A stretch of 25,991 nucleotides of DNA from UBA4744 sp035282865 (GTDB lineage Bacteria > Actinomycetota > Acidimicrobiia > Spongiisociales > UBA4744), in the NCBI GenBank assembly GCA_035282865.1, contig DATEVB010000225.1:1-25991 (forward strand), in the 5' to 3' direction. Every line of letters starts with the position of its first letter. Positions within the stretch are counted from its first letter, which is position 1. Both the position numbers and the translations under genes were made by a program. The notes beneath the pieces are model-generated. The model did not search any database. It was not told where the DNA came from and saw nothing but the letters and a program-made list of their open reading frames with translations. Below, piece by piece: positions 1 through 7,583 of the stretch.

Positions 1-584
1 TGCGGCTGTAGATCGGCGACGTCGTCGGCCGTGTCGACGTCGCGTGGGGGCAGCTGCTCGAATCGGACCTCATCTACCCAGTCGGGATGGGCCTGCAGGA
101 GGTTACGACCTCCCTGGTCGCCCTCCAGGCTCATCAACCGCGACCAGAGTGGACGTGCGACCAGCACAGGATGGCCGCGCACGTAGCGGTATTTCGGAAC
201 GATGGCCATGGCCGCGCTCGACCGGTGGTGCTCGAGCAAGGCGACAACCACCGCGGGATCGATCCCGGGCTGGTCCCCCATCACGATGAAGGCCGCTTCG
301 GTCGAAGGATCCCGGCTCAGCACATCGAGACCGACCCGCAGCGAGGAAGCCATCCCTTGCTCCCATTCAGGATTCTCAATCACCCCGGCGTCACAAAAGT
401 CGACGGCGTCGAGGACCTCTTCGAAACGGCTTCCCAGTACCACCCACACCGAATCAACCGGCCAGGTCCGGGTCTGCGCCACAACGACGCCCAGGAGAGT
501 TAGACCTCCCCACGGAAGCATTTGCTTTGGCCGGCCGAGACGACTCGATGGTCCGGCGGCAAGGATCAGGGCTGCAGTACTCAT
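1..584 (-). CDS. MobA/MocA-like NTP transferase, C-terminus cut by window edge
   Basis: The reading frame begins at ATG 584-582 and runs off the left edge after 194 codons, so the C-terminus is missing. The N-terminus carries the nucleotide-binding signature of the molybdenum cofactor nucleotidyltransferase family: LILAAG at residues 6-11, then SSRLGRPKQMLP. A later MGDQPGIDP matches the conserved metal-binding Asp region of GT-A-fold cytidylyl/guanylyltransferases. In the family this enzyme adds CMP (MocA) or GMP (MobA) to molybdopterin. The gene starts 33 nt after the stop of xdhC on the same strand, and XdhC with a MocA-like protein is a typical maturation pair for xanthine or CO dehydrogenases, so the cytidylyltransferase role is more likely than MobA. 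There is no clear Shine-Dalgarno. A TAACCT hexamer at 602-597 could give a very short leader. The family is certain, the exact substrate is inferred. Confidence 0.88.
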   Translation of the reverse strand, partial: MSTAALILAAGPSSRLGRPKQMLPWGGLTLLGVVVAQTRTWPVDSVWVVLGSRFEEVLDAVDFCDAGVIENPEWEQGMASSLRVGLDVLSRDPSTEAAFIVMGDQPGIDPAVVVALLEHHRSSAAMAIVPKYRYVRGHPVLVARPLWSRLMSLEGDQGGRNLLQAHPDWVDEVRFEQLPPRDVDTADDVADLQP

Positions 585-617
585 GGTCGAGGCGATAGGT
601 TATGTCCCCCGCGACCA

Positions 618-1703
618 CTATACGTCTCCCGCATCGTCCTTCCGTTGCGGATGGATCCGTCCCAGGGTGCCCTTCAGAGGCTCTCCGGCTCCGCTCCCGT
701 AGCGAACCGTCGTCATCTCGGCCAGGATCGATACCGCCACCTCAGCAGGAGTCTCTGCGCCAATGTCGAGACCGACCGGACCGCGGACCCGCTCCTGGTC
801 CTCCACCGACCACCCCTCAGCCTCCAACCTTGCCAGGCGGTCGGCATGGGTGCGCCTGCTCCCCATCACACCCAGGTAGGCGACGGGTTCGGCGAGGGCG
901 CGGCGGATCACCGGATCCTCGAGCCGTTGATTGTGATTCAGCACCACCACGTAGCTTCCGTCCCATGGCTGAGGGTCGAGCACCTTCTCGGGCCAGGCAA
1001 CGATGACCTCACGAGCGTCGGGAAACAACTCGTCACGAGCGAAGGCAGGCCTGGGATCAATCACCGTCACCTCGTATCCGACCCGCGACCCGAGACTGCA
1101 GAGCGGCTCGGCGAACGGGCCGGCACCGAAGATCAGCAGCTTCGGTGACGGAGCGACCACCTCCACGAACACGTCCACGTCTCCATAGCTGAGCGTCCGA
1201 CTTCGCTCATCAGCCATGAGCCGTCTCGCGTCGGCCATGACATCATCGGCCAGGAGCGCAGGAATCGAACCTGCTACCACGCCTTCCGTTGCATCGATCA
1301 CTGCCTTCCAATCCCCGCCTGAAACGGCCATCAGGCGTGCACCCAGGCGTCCGCCCGACACCAGTCGCTCGACCGCGTCGGTGATCTCATCGGCCTCGGC
1401 CGGTTCGATATACACCTGGATGGTCCCACCGCATGCCAGGCCCACCTCGAAGGCTTCCTCGTCGGCGATCCCGTAGGTCACCAACCGCGCTTCACCGGAC
1501 TCGAGTACCTGCGCCGCGTGGAGAGCTACGTCATTCTCGACGCAACCCCCGCTCACAGATCCGTCGAGTTCCTCCGCAGAGGACACGAGGAGTCTCGATC
1601 CTTCTGGTCGGGGAGCCGACCCTTGTACTCGCACCACCGTGGCAAAGGCAACGCCCTTGCCGTCGCGCTTCCATTGCCTGAGCCGTTCCAGCTGCTCTGT
1701 CAT
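618..1703 (-). CDS. xdhC: XdhC/CoxI family molybdenum hydroxylase maturation factor
   Basis: A complete 361-residue protein with both halves of the XdhC/CoxI family. The N-terminal domain has the hallmark GSAPRPEGSRLLVS, GSVSGGCVEND and VGLACGGTIQVYIEP segments. The C-terminal Rossmann domain starts at LLIFGAGPFAEPL and continues through YVVVLNHNQRLEDP and LGVMGSRRTHADRL, ending with GLDIGAETPAEVAVSILAE. Family members bind and protect the molybdenum cofactor and help insert it, with its terminal sulfur, into xanthine dehydrogenase-type enzymes in the cytoplasm. The start at ATG 1703 follows a TAACCT -10 box by 7 nt, suggesting a leaderless transcript. The next gene, 33 nt downstream, encodes a MocA-like cytidylyltransferase, consistent with a maturation operon. 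The hydroxylase itself is not in this window. Confidence 0.93.
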   Translation of the reverse strand: MTEQLERLRQWKRDGKGVAFATVVRVQGSAPRPEGSRLLVSSAEELDGSVSGGCVENDVALHAAQVLESGEARLVTYGIADEEAFEVGLACGGTIQVYIEPAEADEITDAVERLVSGGRLGARLMAVSGGDWKAVIDATEGVVAGSIPALLADDVMADARRLMADERSRTLSYGDVDVFVEVVAPSPKLLIFGAGPFAEPLCSLGSRVGYEVTVIDPRPAFARDELFPDAREVIVAWPEKVLDPQPWDGSYVVVLNHNQRLEDPVIRRALAEPVAYLGVMGSRRTHADRLARLEAEGWSVEDQERVRGPVGLDIGAETPAEVAVSILAEMTTVRYGSGAGEPLKGTLGRIHPQRKDDAGDV

Positions 1704-1710
1704 AGCCCCC

Positions 1711-1716
1711 AGGTTA
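1711..1716 (-). promoter_or_regulatory. -10 box of xdhC, leaderless type
   Basis: TAACCT on the minus strand fits TANNNT and lies 7 nt before the ATG, so transcription would begin at or next to the start codon. Confidence 0.5.
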
Positions 1717-1918
1717 TCGAAGTGTCAAGGCTCCGACCCACACACATACGATCACGTCTCACCGGACCTCGACGCCCCGGCGGCGTCCTCCTCTTCAACA
1801 CAGCTCTTCCACTCGTGTCTGCGTCGTGCGAACTGCCCGAACGGCCCACGCCCGCCGGTAAGGCCGGATGGCTCCGCGATACGAGACCGTATGTGCGAGA
1901 CACAGCACAAGCCATCGG

Positions 1919-3055
1919 TCAGGAGATGCCGTCCGGGAGCGGGTACCGCAACAAAGCACCGATGGCCTTCTGATCGAGAGCCGATGCAACCGAGACCTGC
2001 AGCACCTCGCCGCTCTCGTCGATGGTGGCCTCGATGATTTCGCCGACGACGTCGTCCGTCTGCCGGGTATCGGAACCGCACACCGAACAGCTGGTGCCGT
2101 TGCGGGAGAGCCAGCCGCAGGACTCGCACACCGTACCCTCTTTGGCATAGTTGCCCGATACGATCAGCCGATCAATCGCCCGGGCGTTGACGGCGGCCAG
2201 CACGTCGGCGATGCCGAGTACCGCCGGACCGCCTGCCCCGGCGGTGTCGAGCAGTTCCTGGACCCGGTCGGTCTCGTGGGCCGCAATGGCCTTCTCCTCG
2301 AGGCCGGTTATCTGTTCTCGGACCACGGCCGGGGTCATCGTGTGGGTGTCGAGCACAAAGGATCCGGCCAGATGGGCCTTCACATACGGGTGAAGGAGTT
2401 TGGATCCTTCGTCGATCGCATCCTGGTGTCCGCCGAGGAACAGAAAATCGAATCCTTCTCCTTGGTACAGCCGGAATACGAGGTCGGCGGTCTCCTTGAA
2501 ATGACGCTGCACGACTGCGTCGGCATGGCTGCGCACCCCCCGCTCTTCGTAGCCGCTGAAGCCCCCGTAGTTGGACTTCCTGATTGCCTCTTCGACAACT
2601 TCTCCGTACTCCCGAAACGCTTCGCCGTTCTTGACGAACACCACCGAGCGCCGCGGTTCGAAGATGACGGCTGCCGACCGGAACTCCTGTTCAGCGACCC
2701 GCAGGGGCCGAAGATACGGCTGGTGTGCGACACGGGCGACATCCCACACCTGTTTGTTGAGCGATAGGTACTCGGACCAGTCGGCACCGTGGCATGAGAA
2801 GATGGCAACTGCCGAGGCGGGATCGGCGTCGATCCGATCGGCCAGGCTCTGAACCGTCTTCAAGTCGGACCGCAGGGACATCGCCGCCTCGTGGCTCAGC
2901 TCCCCACTTTCTGCCACCTCGCGAATCGGTCGGAGCAGCTCCGTCAGTCTGGCGCCCACCGACGTTCGGTCGCGTGGGGTGCCGACCCGATTCACATACA
3001 CGGACAACACCGGGAAGGTGGAGTTGGTGAATTGCCGGATCCGGTCGACCTGCAT
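1919..3055 (-). CDS. baeRF/eRF1-like protein with C-terminal zinc ribbon
   Basis: A 378-residue protein resembling the bacterial archaeo-eukaryotic release factor (baeRF, Vms1-related) families. The central segment around YGGFSGYEERGVRSHAD followed by VQRHFKETADLVF and FLFLGG has the layout of the catalytic domain, in which the GGQ loop of true release factors is replaced. The third domain (LGIADVLAAVNARAIDRLIVSG) is eRF1 domain-3 like and ends in a zinc ribbon with C310, C313, C323 and C326 (CESCGW...CSVCG). Family members are thought to cleave or release peptidyl-tRNA on stalled ribosomes, but the exact activity here is inferred. I chose ATG 3055 because GGAGGAAGGAG precedes it; an in-frame start 16 codons upstream has no such site. 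It sits alone, with about 200 bp on either side. Confidence 0.8.
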   Translation of the reverse strand: MQVDRIRQFTNSTFPVLSVYVNRVGTPRDRTSVGARLTELLRPIREVAESGELSHEAAMSLRSDLKTVQSLADRIDADPASAVAIFSCHGADWSEYLSLNKQVWDVARVAHQPYLRPLRVAEQEFRSAAVIFEPRRSVVFVKNGEAFREYGEVVEEAIRKSNYGGFSGYEERGVRSHADAVVQRHFKETADLVFRLYQGEGFDFLFLGGHQDAIDEGSKLLHPYVKAHLAGSFVLDTHTMTPAVVREQITGLEEKAIAAHETDRVQELLDTAGAGGPAVLGIADVLAAVNARAIDRLIVSGNYAKEGTVCESCGWLSRNGTSCSVCGSDTRQTDDVVGEIIEATIDESGEVLQVSVASALDQKAIGALLRYPLPDGIS

Positions 3056-3253
3056 GTTTCTCCTTCCTCCGTCGGCCGAGGGCCGCGGATGTTGGTTTGG
3101 CACAGGGAACGGGTGAGGCGATCGCGTGGGAAGTGAATCGTGCGTGTCGCGACAGGACGAGCGCAGGGCGGGAGGTTCCCAACCAAACCTCGGTCTTCGT
3201 ACAGCACCTCACTCAATCCTGACACTACACGGGGTCCAGCCGACGTGGTAGGG

Positions 3254-4453
3254 CTAATCAGCTATCACGAACTCCGGCTCGTGCGTCCACTCGAAATGGC
3301 CACCGTCGGGGAACCGCCAACCCGCCCCCCAGGCGAAGCCGGACTTCCTGAAAATCTCGCCGATCCGCTCGTCCATGCCGACCGGGCCGCCATACGGGTT
3401 GTCGCCGGGGTTGATATCGATAGCGATCCCCCAGGCGTGCCGGGATACGGCCCCGCCCTTGTCGCCGCCCCGGATGAGACGAGCGTTGTAGCAGCCACCG
3501 GCGATCTGGAAGTCCCGGTAGTCGATCATCCACGCCAGCCCCTCCGCTTTCATCTCTTCGAGCGCCGCTTCGAGGACGGGCACGATTTCCTTGTGACAGC
3601 GGAACGGCCCCAGGTAAGGGAGATCGACATCGACGATGTTGGCACGACGCCAGTCCGGATCGAGGATGATCCGATCCCCGCCGGTCGGACGGTAGGCGAA
3701 CTCGCCGAAGCGTTCCTTGACCAGGACGGTGGGAAGCACAGCGTCGGGATCGTCAGGATCGAAATAGGCGTCGACGGTCAGCAGAGCGTCGGGCAGCTGT
3801 GACCACATGGCCAGCAACAACTCATCTTCCGCGCCGTAGTCCCACACGGCTACGAACGATGGCCGCTCGAATCCAATCCGAGCGGCCGACTCCAGGTCCA
3901 GGGCCAGTTCCGCCCACCCGATCAACTCATCCGCCACCACGGCTCCGATGTCGAACTGATGGGTGCGGCCATCCCACCCGACCAGCGTCACCCGGTCTCC
4001 TGCGGCGGCTCCCCGCAACCGTGCCGAGGTTTCGCCAAACACCAACCCTCCACCCCTGAGCACCGGGGCGACCTCTTCACCGAGCAGCGGAGCAGCTCGC
4101 CCGGCGTCCACCGCAGTGGTTGCCATGGGAATGAAGTAGCCTCTCGGTGCTTCCTGTATGGTCTCTTCGTCCCGCTCCACTGAAACCAAGCGGAGGGTCC
4201 CTCGATGGAAGGTCGCCCACCGGGCACCGAACCGTTCCGCCGCAGAGGTGATAGTCGCCTCAACCTCGGGGGAAAGGTCACCCACCTCCCCGATGGTCAG
4301 CACCTGGCGGTCGACCGGCCCGATCGATGCCACCGGAATGGAACCCGAGAAGGCGGTGACGACGAGCGCCAGAGCCGCAACGACAACGGACCGACGCCCG
4401 ACCACGCCGGGCCGACGAGCCCGGACGATCAGGCGACGGGTCGAGAGGATCAC
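3254..4453 (-). CDS. Exported M15-family D-Ala-D-Ala carboxypeptidase-like peptidase
   Basis: A 399-residue protein with a basic N-terminus and a hydrophobic stretch (about residues 20-45) that looks like a signal anchor or uncleaved signal. Residues 290-397 carry the M15_4 (VanY/L-Ala-D-Glu peptidase-like) zinc site: SRHAWGIAIDIN with H339 and D346, and GGHFEWTH with H386. In this family the site hydrolyses peptidoglycan stem peptides in the cell wall. The roughly 240-residue middle part, before the catalytic domain, is not recognised and may position the enzyme. The start is GTG 4453-4451; there is no Shine-Dalgarno, but TAACCT lies 6 nt upstream, so translation is probably leaderless. The gene is divergent from the rhodanese gene. 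The catalytic class is clear; whether the physiological substrate is cell wall or something else is inferred. Confidence 0.87.
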   Translation of the reverse strand: MILSTRRLIVRARRPGVVGRRSVVVAALALVVTAFSGSIPVASIGPVDRQVLTIGEVGDLSPEVEATITSAAERFGARWATFHRGTLRLVSVERDEETIQEAPRGYFIPMATTAVDAGRAAPLLGEEVAPVLRGGGLVFGETSARLRGAAAGDRVTLVGWDGRTHQFDIGAVVADELIGWAELALDLESAARIGFERPSFVAVWDYGAEDELLLAMWSQLPDALLTVDAYFDPDDPDAVLPTVLVKERFGEFAYRPTGGDRIILDPDWRRANIVDVDLPYLGPFRCHKEIVPVLEAALEEMKAEGLAWMIDYRDFQIAGGCYNARLIRGGDKGGAVSRHAWGIAIDINPGDNPYGGPVGMDERIGEIFRKSGFAWGAGWRFPDGGHFEWTHEPEFVIAD

Positions 4454-4459
4454 GGGCAG

Positions 4460-4465
4460 AGGTTA
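4460..4465 (-). promoter_or_regulatory. -10 box of the M15 peptidase gene, leaderless type
   Basis: TAACCT on the minus strand followed by CTGCCC and then GTG. It supports the GTG start in the absence of any Shine-Dalgarno. Confidence 0.5.
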
Positions 4466-4623
4466 CCGGGCAGTCGGCCTCGCTTGCGATATCCCGCTCG
4501 TGCCGCGCACCACCGCGCCGGGTAGGCAGCCCAACACGACGAACGAAGGACTCCGAACCTCCCCTGCGATCGCGTCCTGGCGGCCCTGGGTGCCACAAAG
4601 AGCGTATTTGCCCGACACAGCAC

Positions 4624-4629
4624 TAACGT
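4624..4629 (+). promoter_or_regulatory. -10 box of the rhodanese gene, leaderless type
   Basis: TAACGT lies 7 nt before ATG 4637 and overlaps the alternative GTG at 4628. A -10 box there makes the ATG the better start. Confidence 0.45.
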
Positions 4630-4636
4630 GCCCGCC

Positions 4637-4981
4637 ATGACTGACCTATTTGGCAGGATTCCTGAAGCCGATCCGGCCGAGGCTACCGACCTGCTGGCCG
4701 CCGGCGCACTGCTGGTGGACATCCGCGAAGCCGACGAATGGGAGGAGGTCCGCATCCCGGGAGCCGAGTTCCTGCCCCTCTCAGAGATCAACGATTGGCA
4801 CGAGGAGTTACCGCGCGATCGCACGGTCATCCTGCAGTGCCGATCGGGTAACCGCTCGGCCATGGCAACGGCCGCACTGATCCGCGAGGCAGGTATGGAC
4901 AACGTGATCAACCTGGCGGGCGGCATCATTGCCTGGCATCAGGCCGGCTTGCCCATCGATCTCGAACCATTGCCGCACTGA
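4637..4981 (+). CDS. Single-domain rhodanese-like sulfurtransferase
   Basis: A 114-residue cytoplasmic protein made of one rhodanese domain. It shows the CH2A-like start LLVDIREADEWEEVRIPGA, the active-site loop CRSGNRS with the catalytic cysteine C68, and the closing NLAGGIIAWHQAGLP. This six-residue loop, typical of GlpE/PspE-like single-domain rhodaneses, carries a persulfide on the cysteine and passes sulfur to an acceptor such as cyanide, thioredoxin or a biosynthetic enzyme. The acceptor cannot be told from the neighbours. ATG 4637 is preferred over an in-frame GTG at 4628 because a TAACGT -10 box overlaps that GTG. It converges with the methyltransferase gene, with about 165 bp between their ends. 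Confidence 0.92.
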   Translation: MTDLFGRIPEADPAEATDLLAAGALLVDIREADEWEEVRIPGAEFLPLSEINDWHEELPRDRTVILQCRSGNRSAMATAALIREAGMDNVINLAGGIIAWHQAGLPIDLEPLPH

Positions 4982-5145
4982 TCGGACCCCGCGGATACCC
5001 GCACAGAACCAGGGGTAAGGCGCCGATATCCAACGCAAAAGGTGCGCAGCGCGGTCAAGAGGCCGGACCGGACCCTTTCATCCCACGACCCGGACCCTGG
5101 CGGGAGAAACCGTCGGACGCTCCTGGCTGCAACCTTCCCTTACGG

Positions 5146-6357
5146 TTACCCGACGTCGAACTCCGCAACGGTTTCGACGTGGAACGTGTGTGGGAACAGA
5201 TCGACCGGGGTCGCCTTCGCCAGCCGGTACCCGGCGGCATCCAACAACCGGGTATCGCGGGCCAGGCTGGCCGGATCGCATGACACGTAGGCAATACGTC
5301 GCGGCCGTCCGGCCGTGAGCGACGCAACGCCGGCTTCCCCGAGCCCGCTCCGGGGTGGGTCGCAGACGGCAAGATCCCACGATCCTGCCGGAACAAGCTC
5401 CTCGAAGCGGCTCCGTACTATCTCCTGGTTGGAAACGCCGGCCTCGCTGAGGTTATGCCGCAGATCCGCACGCGCCTGCCCACTCGACTCAACTGCGATG
5501 ACCCGGCCTGCCGACCTCCCCACCGTCGCAGCGAACAGCCCGACACCGGCGTAGGCGTCGAGCATGGTGTCGGAGGAGGTCGGCTGCAATGCGTTGTGCA
5601 CCAGACCGACCAACGCCTCGGCGCCATCGGTGTTGACCTGGAAGAAAGCCGGGCCGGTAATTTGGAAGCGAACACCGGCCACTTCCTCGTGGATACGCGG
5701 AGGTCCGATCACCGGCTCGAATCTCCGCCCGACCAGTCGAACAACGGAAACGCCCCACCCCTCAGCTTGCTCGGGCAACCTTCCCCGGATCAGAACGGCG
5801 CGTTCACCGGTCCGGACGCCCATACGAAGCGTCAGTTCGTTCACACCCGGCAGTGGCCCCAGCCGTTCGTACAACTCTGTCAAGCCCGGAACCAGCAAGA
5901 GGCAGGCGGTGATCGGGACCTGCTGGTTGCTGTGGTGGCGGTAGAGCCCCGGGTGGCCATCCTGGACGTGGAATGTCATGCGATTTCGGTATGCGACGGG
6001 ACCGCCCGGGGCAACGATCGGGGCAATCTCGGGATCGGCAACTCCGCCGAGGTGGCGTAGCTGGCCTGCCACGATCGATGACTTCCACCTCAGCTGCTCG
6101 GCATGGGTCATATGCTGCCACTGGCACCCTCCGCACTCGGCGAAGTGCGGACAGGGCGGCGCAACTCGTCCCGGCACCGACGTCAGCACCTCTTCGAGGT
6201 CGGCCCGGGCCCAGGCTCCTTTGTCCCGCACGACAACAGCGCGGACCCGCTCGCCGGGAATCGCCCCACCCACGAAGATCGTCTTACCCTGATAACGGCC
6301 CACGGCTTCGCCCCCGTGGGCCATGTCATGCACATCGACCTCGACCGGGCCAGTCAC
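5146..6357 (-). CDS. RlmD/TrmA-type 23S rRNA (uracil-C5)-methyltransferase
   Basis: A 403-residue RNA m5U methyltransferase. Residues 1-60 form a TRAM domain (HGGEAVGRYQGKTIFVGGAIPGE). Four cysteines, C69, C75, C78 and C152, match the iron-sulfur cluster ligands of RlmD-type enzymes. The SAM-binding motif is DAYAGVGLF near residue 267, the CDPPRSGL motif follows at 332, and the nucleophile is C360 in YVSCDP, with a general base Glu at 395 (HVETV). Family members methylate C5 of uracil in 23S rRNA (or tRNA position 54 for TrmA); the target here is inferred. The GTG start at 6357 overlaps the DUF2017 stop by 4 nt (GTGA), so translation is coupled to the clpS operon. Confidence 0.9.
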   Translation of the reverse strand: MTGPVEVDVHDMAHGGEAVGRYQGKTIFVGGAIPGERVRAVVVRDKGAWARADLEEVLTSVPGRVAPPCPHFAECGGCQWQHMTHAEQLRWKSSIVAGQLRHLGGVADPEIAPIVAPGGPVAYRNRMTFHVQDGHPGLYRHHSNQQVPITACLLLVPGLTELYERLGPLPGVNELTLRMGVRTGERAVLIRGRLPEQAEGWGVSVVRLVGRRFEPVIGPPRIHEEVAGVRFQITGPAFFQVNTDGAEALVGLVHNALQPTSSDTMLDAYAGVGLFAATVGRSAGRVIAVESSGQARADLRHNLSEAGVSNQEIVRSRFEELVPAGSWDLAVCDPPRSGLGEAGVASLTAGRPRRIAYVSCDPASLARDTRLLDAAGYRLAKATPVDLFPHTFHVETVAEFDVG

Positions 6358-6824
6358 GGCAGGTAGTCCTCGAGCGTCTCCGTCAATGATTGCTGGAGCC
6401 AGCCCAGATAGTGGAGCAGTGCAACGGGGGGATCATCTTCGGGCAAGTCATCTTCCCACCCATCCTCGATGATCCCGAGCCGGGAGGCGAGCACCAGCCG
6501 TGCCTCCGCAAGCACGCGCATCCACGCCTCAGCCTCGCCCGCTGAAAGGATCACCCCCCGCGACGATTGCTCGACGGTGAGAGCGAAGGCAGAGCGGTCG
6601 GCGGCCCGGGACTGCACCATCTCTTCGGCCATGAGCCGCCGGAACTCGGCCGCTGCCTCCGGGTCGTCCGGGTACGGAGCCTGGTCCAGCCGATCGGCCG
6701 CCGGGTCCCCACCCGCTGTACCGACCGATTCCAGGAGCTCAGGAACTGCCTGCAGAGCATGGGACTCCCCGGGGGCCAGGGTGAGCTCGATCCCGCCTGC
6801 CATGGGCCGGAATGGGCCCTTCAC
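6354..6824 (-). CDS. DUF2017 family protein downstream of clpS
   Basis: A 156-residue protein recognised as the DUF2017 family, which in Actinomycetota usually follows clpS. It opens with FRPMAGGIELTLAPGE, continues through a helical region (LLESV, EFRRLMAEEMVQSRAADRSAF) and ends in a hydrophobic helix (VALLHYLGWLQQSLTETLED). Its biochemical role is not known. I choose GTG 6824 because it overlaps the clpS stop codon as GTGA, whereas the longer frame from GTG 6845 would overlap clpS by 25 nt. The stop in turn overlaps the methyltransferase start by 4 nt. The tight coupling suggests fixed stoichiometry with ClpS, but no function should be inferred beyond that. Confidence 0.82.
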   Translation of the reverse strand: MKGPFRPMAGGIELTLAPGESHALQAVPELLESVGTAGGDPAADRLDQAPYPDDPEAAAEFRRLMAEEMVQSRAADRSAFALTVEQSSRGVILSAGEAEAWMRVLAEARLVLASRLGIIEDGWEDDLPEDDPPVALLHYLGWLQQSLTETLEDYLP

Positions 6825-7102
6825 GATCGTTCCATCGTCGCCCACAGGCCGTGGCTATGAAGACGGAAACTGTCCATCTCCATCTTCTCGCGGGGACCCG
6901 TGGCAACGATGGCCCGCCCCTCGTTGTGTACCTGCAGCATCAGGCGGGTCGCCTTCTCTTCCGGAAAGCCGAACAGCTTGCGGAACACGTACACCACATA
7001 CGTCATGAGATTGACCGGGTCGTTCCATACCACGACGTTCCACGGCCGATCCAGACCGACCTCGGTGCTCCCGATCTCGTCGTGCCGCGGAGTAGTTGTC
7101 AT
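6821..7102 (-). CDS. clpS: ClpS, ATP-dependent Clp protease adaptor
   Basis: A 93-residue protein with the ClpS core: WNVVVWNDPVNLMTYVVYVF, LMLQVHNEGRAIVATG and SFRLHSHGLWATMER. N27, D28 and H59 correspond to the pocket that holds the alpha-amino group of N-degrons. ClpS binds proteins with bulky hydrophobic N-termini and hands them to the ClpAP or ClpCP protease, the bacterial N-end rule pathway. Only about 20 poorly conserved residues precede the core, as usual. ATG 7102 has no Shine-Dalgarno but lies 6 nt after TATCGT, indicating a leaderless mRNA. It is the first gene of the clpS-DUF2017-methyltransferase chain. Confidence 0.95.
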   Translation of the reverse strand: MTTTPRHDEIGSTEVGLDRPWNVVVWNDPVNLMTYVVYVFRKLFGFPEEKATRLMLQVHNEGRAIVATGPREKMEMDSFRLHSHGLWATMERS

Positions 7103-7108
7103 GGTGCC

Positions 7109-7114
7109 ACGATA
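7109..7114 (-). promoter_or_regulatory. -10 box of clpS, leaderless type
   Basis: TATCGT on the minus strand, then GGCACC, then ATG. The same hexamer occurs before the plus-strand gene at 7584 and before pspC. Confidence 0.5.
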
Positions 7115-7164
7115 CCCGGGGCGGAGAGTGCCGGTCCCAGGTTGCCCGTGGCGAGTTGGAGGTT

Positions 7165-7446
7165 TCAAGTCCTGCTGTTGTGCGCTCCCCCTGCGTCTGA
7201 GCCGGGGGAGGTGACCGAGCGCAGCGAGGTGAGAGGGGGCACCAGACGGTCGCCGCGCGCTCGTTCCTCGTTGATCCACGCCTCGAAATCCCTTCGGGCC
7301 ACCCGCCACTCGCGACCGAATTTGACAGCGGGGAGTTGCCCGCTCCGCAGCACGCTTGTTACGACGAAGGTGGAGACATCCATGTATTCACAGATGTCCG
7401 CAACGGACAGCCACTCCTTTGCGATATTGACTTCGATCCATTCCAT
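7165..7446 (-). CDS. BldC-like/excisionase-family helix-turn-helix protein with repeat-derived tail
   Basis: A 93-residue protein whose first 65 residues form a MerR/excisionase-type winged helix-turn-helix (WLSVADICEYMDVSTFVVTSVLRSGQLPAVKFGREWRV split over the fold, ending DFEAWINEERAR). Such single-domain proteins, for example BldC, bind DNA cooperatively as regulators; the target is unknown. The last 25 or so residues (PPLTSLRSVTSPGSDAGG) come from a hairpin-forming GC-rich repeat at 7185-7245 and are probably not part of the ancestral protein. ATG 7446 lies 7 nt after TAGCCT. The gene is divergent from the 7584 gene, across an unusually AT-rich stretch (7535-7575) that would suit autoregulation or control of its neighbour; that is inference. 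Confidence 0.82.
   Translation of the reverse strand: MEWIEVNIAKEWLSVADICEYMDVSTFVVTSVLRSGQLPAVKFGREWRVARRDFEAWINEERARGDRLVPPLTSLRSVTSPGSDAGGAHNSRT
7185..7245. repeat. GC-rich palindromic intergenic-type repeat inside the 3' end of the HTH gene
   Basis: The hairpin pairs CTCCCCC (7185-7191) with GGGGGAG (7204-7210) and is followed by a CGAGCGCAGCGAGGTGAGAG block and a GGGGGCACC end. It encodes the tail of the HTH protein in one frame. A diverged segment of similar order lies at 18010-18078 before msrA. The element looks like a dispersed intergenic repeat rather than coding sequence. Confidence 0.45.
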
Positions 7447-7453
7447 TGCCACC

Positions 7454-7459
7454 AGGCTA
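7454..7459 (-). promoter_or_regulatory. -10 box of the HTH gene, leaderless type
   Basis: TAGCCT on the minus strand, 7 nt before ATG 7446. It supports that start over the longer in-frame extension. Confidence 0.45.
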
Positions 7460-7519
7460 TGAGAACCAATGCCTGTGAGCAAGAGCCCGGAGGACGCGAA
7501 ACAAAAGTGACCGGCCGGG

Positions 7520-7548
7520 TTGCTCGGGTGTCTGAGTGTAGTTATCGT
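7520..7548 (+). promoter_or_regulatory. Candidate promoter for the 7584 gene pair
   Basis: TTGCTC (7520-7525) and TATCGT (7543-7548) are separated by 17 nt, placing the transcription start about 28 nt before ATG 7584. It lies in the AT-rich divergent region shared with the HTH regulator gene. Confidence 0.45.
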
Positions 7549-7583
7549 TATTTTACAGTATTCAATATCCTCTCACCGGTGCG

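Noticed and set aside
1258..1274. Perfect tRNA-like T arm on the minus strand (GCAGG, TTCGATT loop, CCTGC)
   Set aside because: No matching acceptor stem, D arm or anticodon arm is found at the expected distance, and it lies inside the well-conserved xdhC coding sequence.
1704..1918. Possible small minus-strand gene between xdhC and the baeRF gene
   Set aside because: The frame is Arg/Gly/Ser-rich without a ribosome-binding site, and it overlaps the xdhC promoter. I see nothing convincing in this stretch.
1868..2767. 299-codon plus-strand frame antisense to the baeRF gene
   Set aside because: The minus-strand protein has clear domains and a zinc ribbon; the antisense frame has neither.
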